Part shown: positions 61,815 through 64,000 of the stretch, piece after piece
Layout of the letters: every line of letters begins with the position of its first letter
Numbering within the stretch: the first letter of the stretch is position 1
Assembly (NCBI GenBank): GCA_001695595.3
Contig: MBPM02000055.1
Coordinates: 496,001-560,000 of the forward strand
Direction of reading: 5' to 3'
Source of the DNA: Plasmopara viticola
Taxonomy: Eukaryota > Oomycota > Peronosporomycetes > Peronosporales > Peronosporaceae
DNA: 64,000 nucleotides
Made by a program: the position numbers and the translations under genes
Notes under the pieces: generated by a model
Database searches by the model: none
What the model saw: the letters and a program-made list of their open reading frames with translations, nothing else
What the model was told of the DNA's origin: nothing

Positions 61815-63913
61815 ATGCGTGTTCACAGCGTTGTGGCTCTATTGCGTCTGTGCACGTCTAGACCGATAGAAAGGACGTATCTGTGGCCATACAGCGTCTC
61901 AGCGCGTCAAAAGAATTCGTATACACTGCGTTGTGGCTTAGCTTCGTCTGTGCATGTCCGGACTGATAGAAAAGACGTATCTGTGGCCATACAGAGTCTT
62001 GGCGCTTCATAACAATGCCTTTACACTGCGTTGTGGCTTAACTTCGTCTGTGCATGTCTAGACGATAGAAAGGACGTATCCGTAACCAATCAGCGTCTCA
62101 GCTCGTCAAAAGAATGCGTGTACACAGCGTTGGGGCTCTATTGCGTCTGTGCACGTCTAGACCGATAGAAATGACGTATCTGTGGCCATACAGCGTCTCA
62201 GCGCGTCAAAAGAATTCGTATACACTGCGTTGTGGCTTAACTTCGTCTGTGCATGTCCGGACTGATAGAAAAGACGTATCTGTGGCCATACAGAGTCTTG
62301 GCGCTTCATAACAATGCCTTTACACTGCGTTGTCGCTCGCTTGCGTCTGTGCATGTCTAGACCGAAAGAGAGGACGTATCTGTGGCCATACAGCGTCTCA
62401 GCGCTTCAAAAGTATGCTTATACACTGCGTTGTGGCTTAACTACGTCTGTGCATGTCTAGACCGATAGCAACGACGTATCTGAAACCATTCAGCGTCTCA
62501 GCCACTCAAAAGAATGCGTGTACACTGCGTTGTGGCTTAACTTCGTCTGTGCATGTCTAGACCGATAAAAAGGACGTATCTGTAACCATTCAGCGTCTCA
62601 GCTCGTCAAAAGAATGCGTGTACACTGCGTTGCGGCTTAACTTCGTCTGTGCATGTCTAGAGCGGTAGATAGGACGTATCTGTGGCCATACAGCGTCTCA
62701 GCGCGTCAAAAGAATTCGTATACACTGCGTTGTGGCTTAACTTCGTCTGTGCATGTCCGGACTGATAGAAAAGACGTATCTGTGGCCATACAGAGTCTTG
62801 GCGCTTCATAACAATGCCTTTACACTGCGTTGTCGCTCGCTTGCGTCTGTGCATGTCTAGACCGAAAGCGAGGACGTATCTGTGGCCATACAGCGTCTCA
62901 GCGTTTCAAAAGTATGCTTATACACTGCGTGGTGGCTTAACTACGTCTGTGCATGTCTAGACCGATAGCAACGACGTATCTGAAACCATTCAGCGTCTCA
63001 GCCACTCAAAAGAGTGCGTGTACACTGCGTTGTGGCTTAACTTCGTCTGTGCATGTCTAGACCGATAAAAAGGACGTATCTGTAACCATTCAGCGTCTCA
63101 GCTCGTCAAAAGAATGCGTGTACACTGCGTTGCGGCTTAACTTCGTCTGTGCATTTCTAGAGCGGTAGATAGGACGTATCTGTGGCCATACAGCGTCTCA
63201 GCGCGTCAAAAGAATTCGTATACACTGCGTTGTGGCTCAACTTCGTCTGTGCATGTCCGGACTGATAGAAAAGACGTATCTGTGGCCATACAGAGTCTTG
63301 GCGCTTCATAACAATGCCTTTACACTGCGTTGTTGCTCGCTTGCGTCTGTGCATGTCTAGACCGATAGAAAGGACGTATCTGTGGCCATACAGCGTCTCA
63401 GCGCTTCAAAAGTATGCTTATACACTGCGTTGTGGCTTAACTACGTCTGTGCATGTCTAGACCGATAGCAACGACGTATCTGAAACCATTCAGCGTCTCA
63501 GCCACTCAAAAGAATGCGTGTACACTGCGTTGTGACTTAACTTCGTCTGTGCATGTCTAGACCGATAAAAAGGACGTATCTGTGGGCATATAGCATCTCA
63601 TTGCTTCAAAAGAATGCGTGTACTCAGCGTTGTGGCTCTATTGCTTCTGTGCATGTCTAGACCGATAGAAATGACATATCGCTGGCCATCTAGCGTCTCA
63701 GCGCGTCAAGAGAATGCTTTTACACTTCGTTGTGGCTTTACTTTGTCTGTGCATGTCTAGACCGATAGAAAGGACGTATCTGTAACCATATAGCGTCTCA
63801 GCTCGTCAAAAGAATGCGTGTACACTTCGTTGTTGCGTAACAACGTCTGTATATGTCTAGACCGATAGAAAGAACGTATTGGTGGCCATACAACGTCTTA
63901 GCGCTTCAAAAGT
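61815..63913 (+). repeat. HOR E copy 2 (2099 bp)
   Basis: Near-exact tandem copy of 59715-61814, including its internal 500-bp repeats (about 62330-62829 and 62830-63329). Even rare variants are shared, for example GCATTTCTAGAGCGG at 61031/63131 and AAGAGTGCG at 60911/63010. The joint lies in a short ATGCGT stretch. Confidence 0.92.
63828..63845 (+). repeat. Hairpin-forming monomer variant, copy 4
   Basis: Identical 18-bp inverted repeat at the end of HOR E copy 2. Confidence 0.85.
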
Positions 63914-64000
63914 ATGCGTATACACTGCGTTGTGGCTCTATTGCGTCTGTGCATGTCTAGACCGATAGAAAGGACGTATCTGTGGCCATACAGCGTCTCA
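63914..64000 (+). repeat. Partial consensus-like monomer at the window edge
   Basis: The sequence departs from the HOR E pattern after ATGCGT (TATACACTGCG instead of GTTCACAGCG) and continues as an ordinary monomer until cut by the window end, so the array goes on to the right. Confidence 0.9.

Larger units (their letters stand above)
1..64000. repeat. ~100-bp satellite DNA tandem array filling the window
   Basis: Every stretch I read is a copy of the same ~100-bp monomer, about 640 copies, with no unique spacer. Constant landmarks in the forward orientation are GTCTAGAC (monomer 5-12), GGACGTATCTGTGGCCATAC (22-41), CAGCGTCTCAGC (41-52), CAAAAGAATGC (57-67), GTGTACACTGCGTTGTGGC (68-86) and CGTCTGTGCATG (94-100 continuing into 1-5). 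Most monomers are 98-100 bp; rare ones are 60 or 83 bp. The consensus is ~51% GC with eight CpGs. Main variation lies at monomer 52-57 (CGCGTC, CGCTTC, CTCGTC), 66-71 (GCGTGT or GCTTAT), 35-41 (GCCATAC, ACCATTC, GCCGTAC) and 87-95 (CTCTATTGCG-like or CTTAACTACG-like). Structure and purity are those of eukaryotic heterochromatic satellite DNA. The family and the chromosomal location are unknown to me. The array continues beyond both ends. Confidence 0.97.

Noticed and set aside
1..64000. More than a hundred short open reading frames giving peptides rich in MSRPIERTYLWPYSV-like text
   Set aside because: They are translations of the tandem monomer in its different frames and strands, with lengths set by the 100-bp period and stop positions. 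Frames overlap on both strands, and no domain, start context or codon bias is seen. None is listed as CDS.
1..64000. CRISPR array
   Set aside because: Repeats are directly adjacent and ~100 bp, with no unique spacers and no cas genes; variation is substitution within monomers.
1..64000. CENP-B box
   Set aside because: The nearest text, CTTCGTTGTGGCTTAAC, has TTCG but lacks the required A and CGGG spacing of the box core. No monomer I read fits.
1..64000. Bacterial or phage origin of the window
   Set aside because: A 64-kb gene-free tandem array with nested HORs is not known from prokaryotes; no operon, ribosome binding site or coding bias is visible.
1..64000. Nucleosome-phasing or curved-DNA signal from the two A-runs per monomer
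   Set aside because: A-runs at about monomer 19-21 and 57-61 are short (3-4 bases) and spaced ~39 and ~61 bp. I cannot show helical phasing by eye, so I make no claim.

Overview
The whole 64-kb window is one tandem array of a ~100-bp satellite monomer. I see no credible gene, RNA gene, transposon, CRISPR array or unique sequence in it. Read in its main orientation, each monomer carries the landmarks GTCTAGAC (monomer positions 5-12, counting from GCATGTCTAG), TGGCCA (33-38), a CGTCTCAGCGCGTC segment (44-57), the A-run in CAAAAGAATGC (57-67) and GTGTACAC (68-75). My consensus by eye is 100 bp, about 51% GC, with 8 CpGs. This is eukaryotic satellite DNA of centromeric, pericentromeric, subtelomeric or other heterochromatic type. 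I do not recognise the family and cannot name the species. The lack of CpG depletion argues against a heavily germline-methylated genome such as a mammal.

Layout. Positions 1-1287 hold about 13 monomers in reverse orientation, partly as a ~390-bp four-monomer repeat. The orientation switches at 1287/1288 and stays forward to the end. Positions 1288-5478 are diverged forward monomers. Positions 5479-10869 hold three copies of a 1797-bp, 18-monomer higher-order repeat (HOR A). HOR B (10679-15124) is three copies of a 1482-bp, 15-monomer unit and shares its first ~190 bp with the end of HOR A. Positions 15202-27895 are a large tandem duplication: a 7150-bp copy followed by a 5544-bp copy, the second lacking blocks of 4 and 12 monomers. 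Positions 27896-34130 become very regular 100-bp monomers with 400-bp (4-mer) repeats. Positions 34131-41700 contain ~500-bp (5/6-mer) repeats rich in an AGCTCGTC-type monomer. Positions 41701-44580 are less ordered.

HOR D (about 44580-52182) alternates 1080- and 979-bp units, each marked by one 83-bp monomer that has lost 17 bp. Shorter duplications follow: 897 bp at 52183, 1199/1408 bp at ~53942, 598 bp at 56448 and 483 bp at 57405. The last part has a 300-bp 3-mer repeat (59461-60240) and a 2100/2099-bp tandem duplication (59715-63913) that itself contains 500-bp repeats. The array runs off both window ends.

Nothing here works together as genes do. The window is best read as a record of repeated unequal exchange, deletion and one inversion acting on a single monomer family at several nested scales. 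The many short open frames follow from the 100-bp period (100 = 1 mod 3) and the fixed stop positions, and should not be annotated as proteins. All coordinates and comparisons were made by eye; unit offsets were cross-checked at several landmarks, but exact copy identities were not computed.
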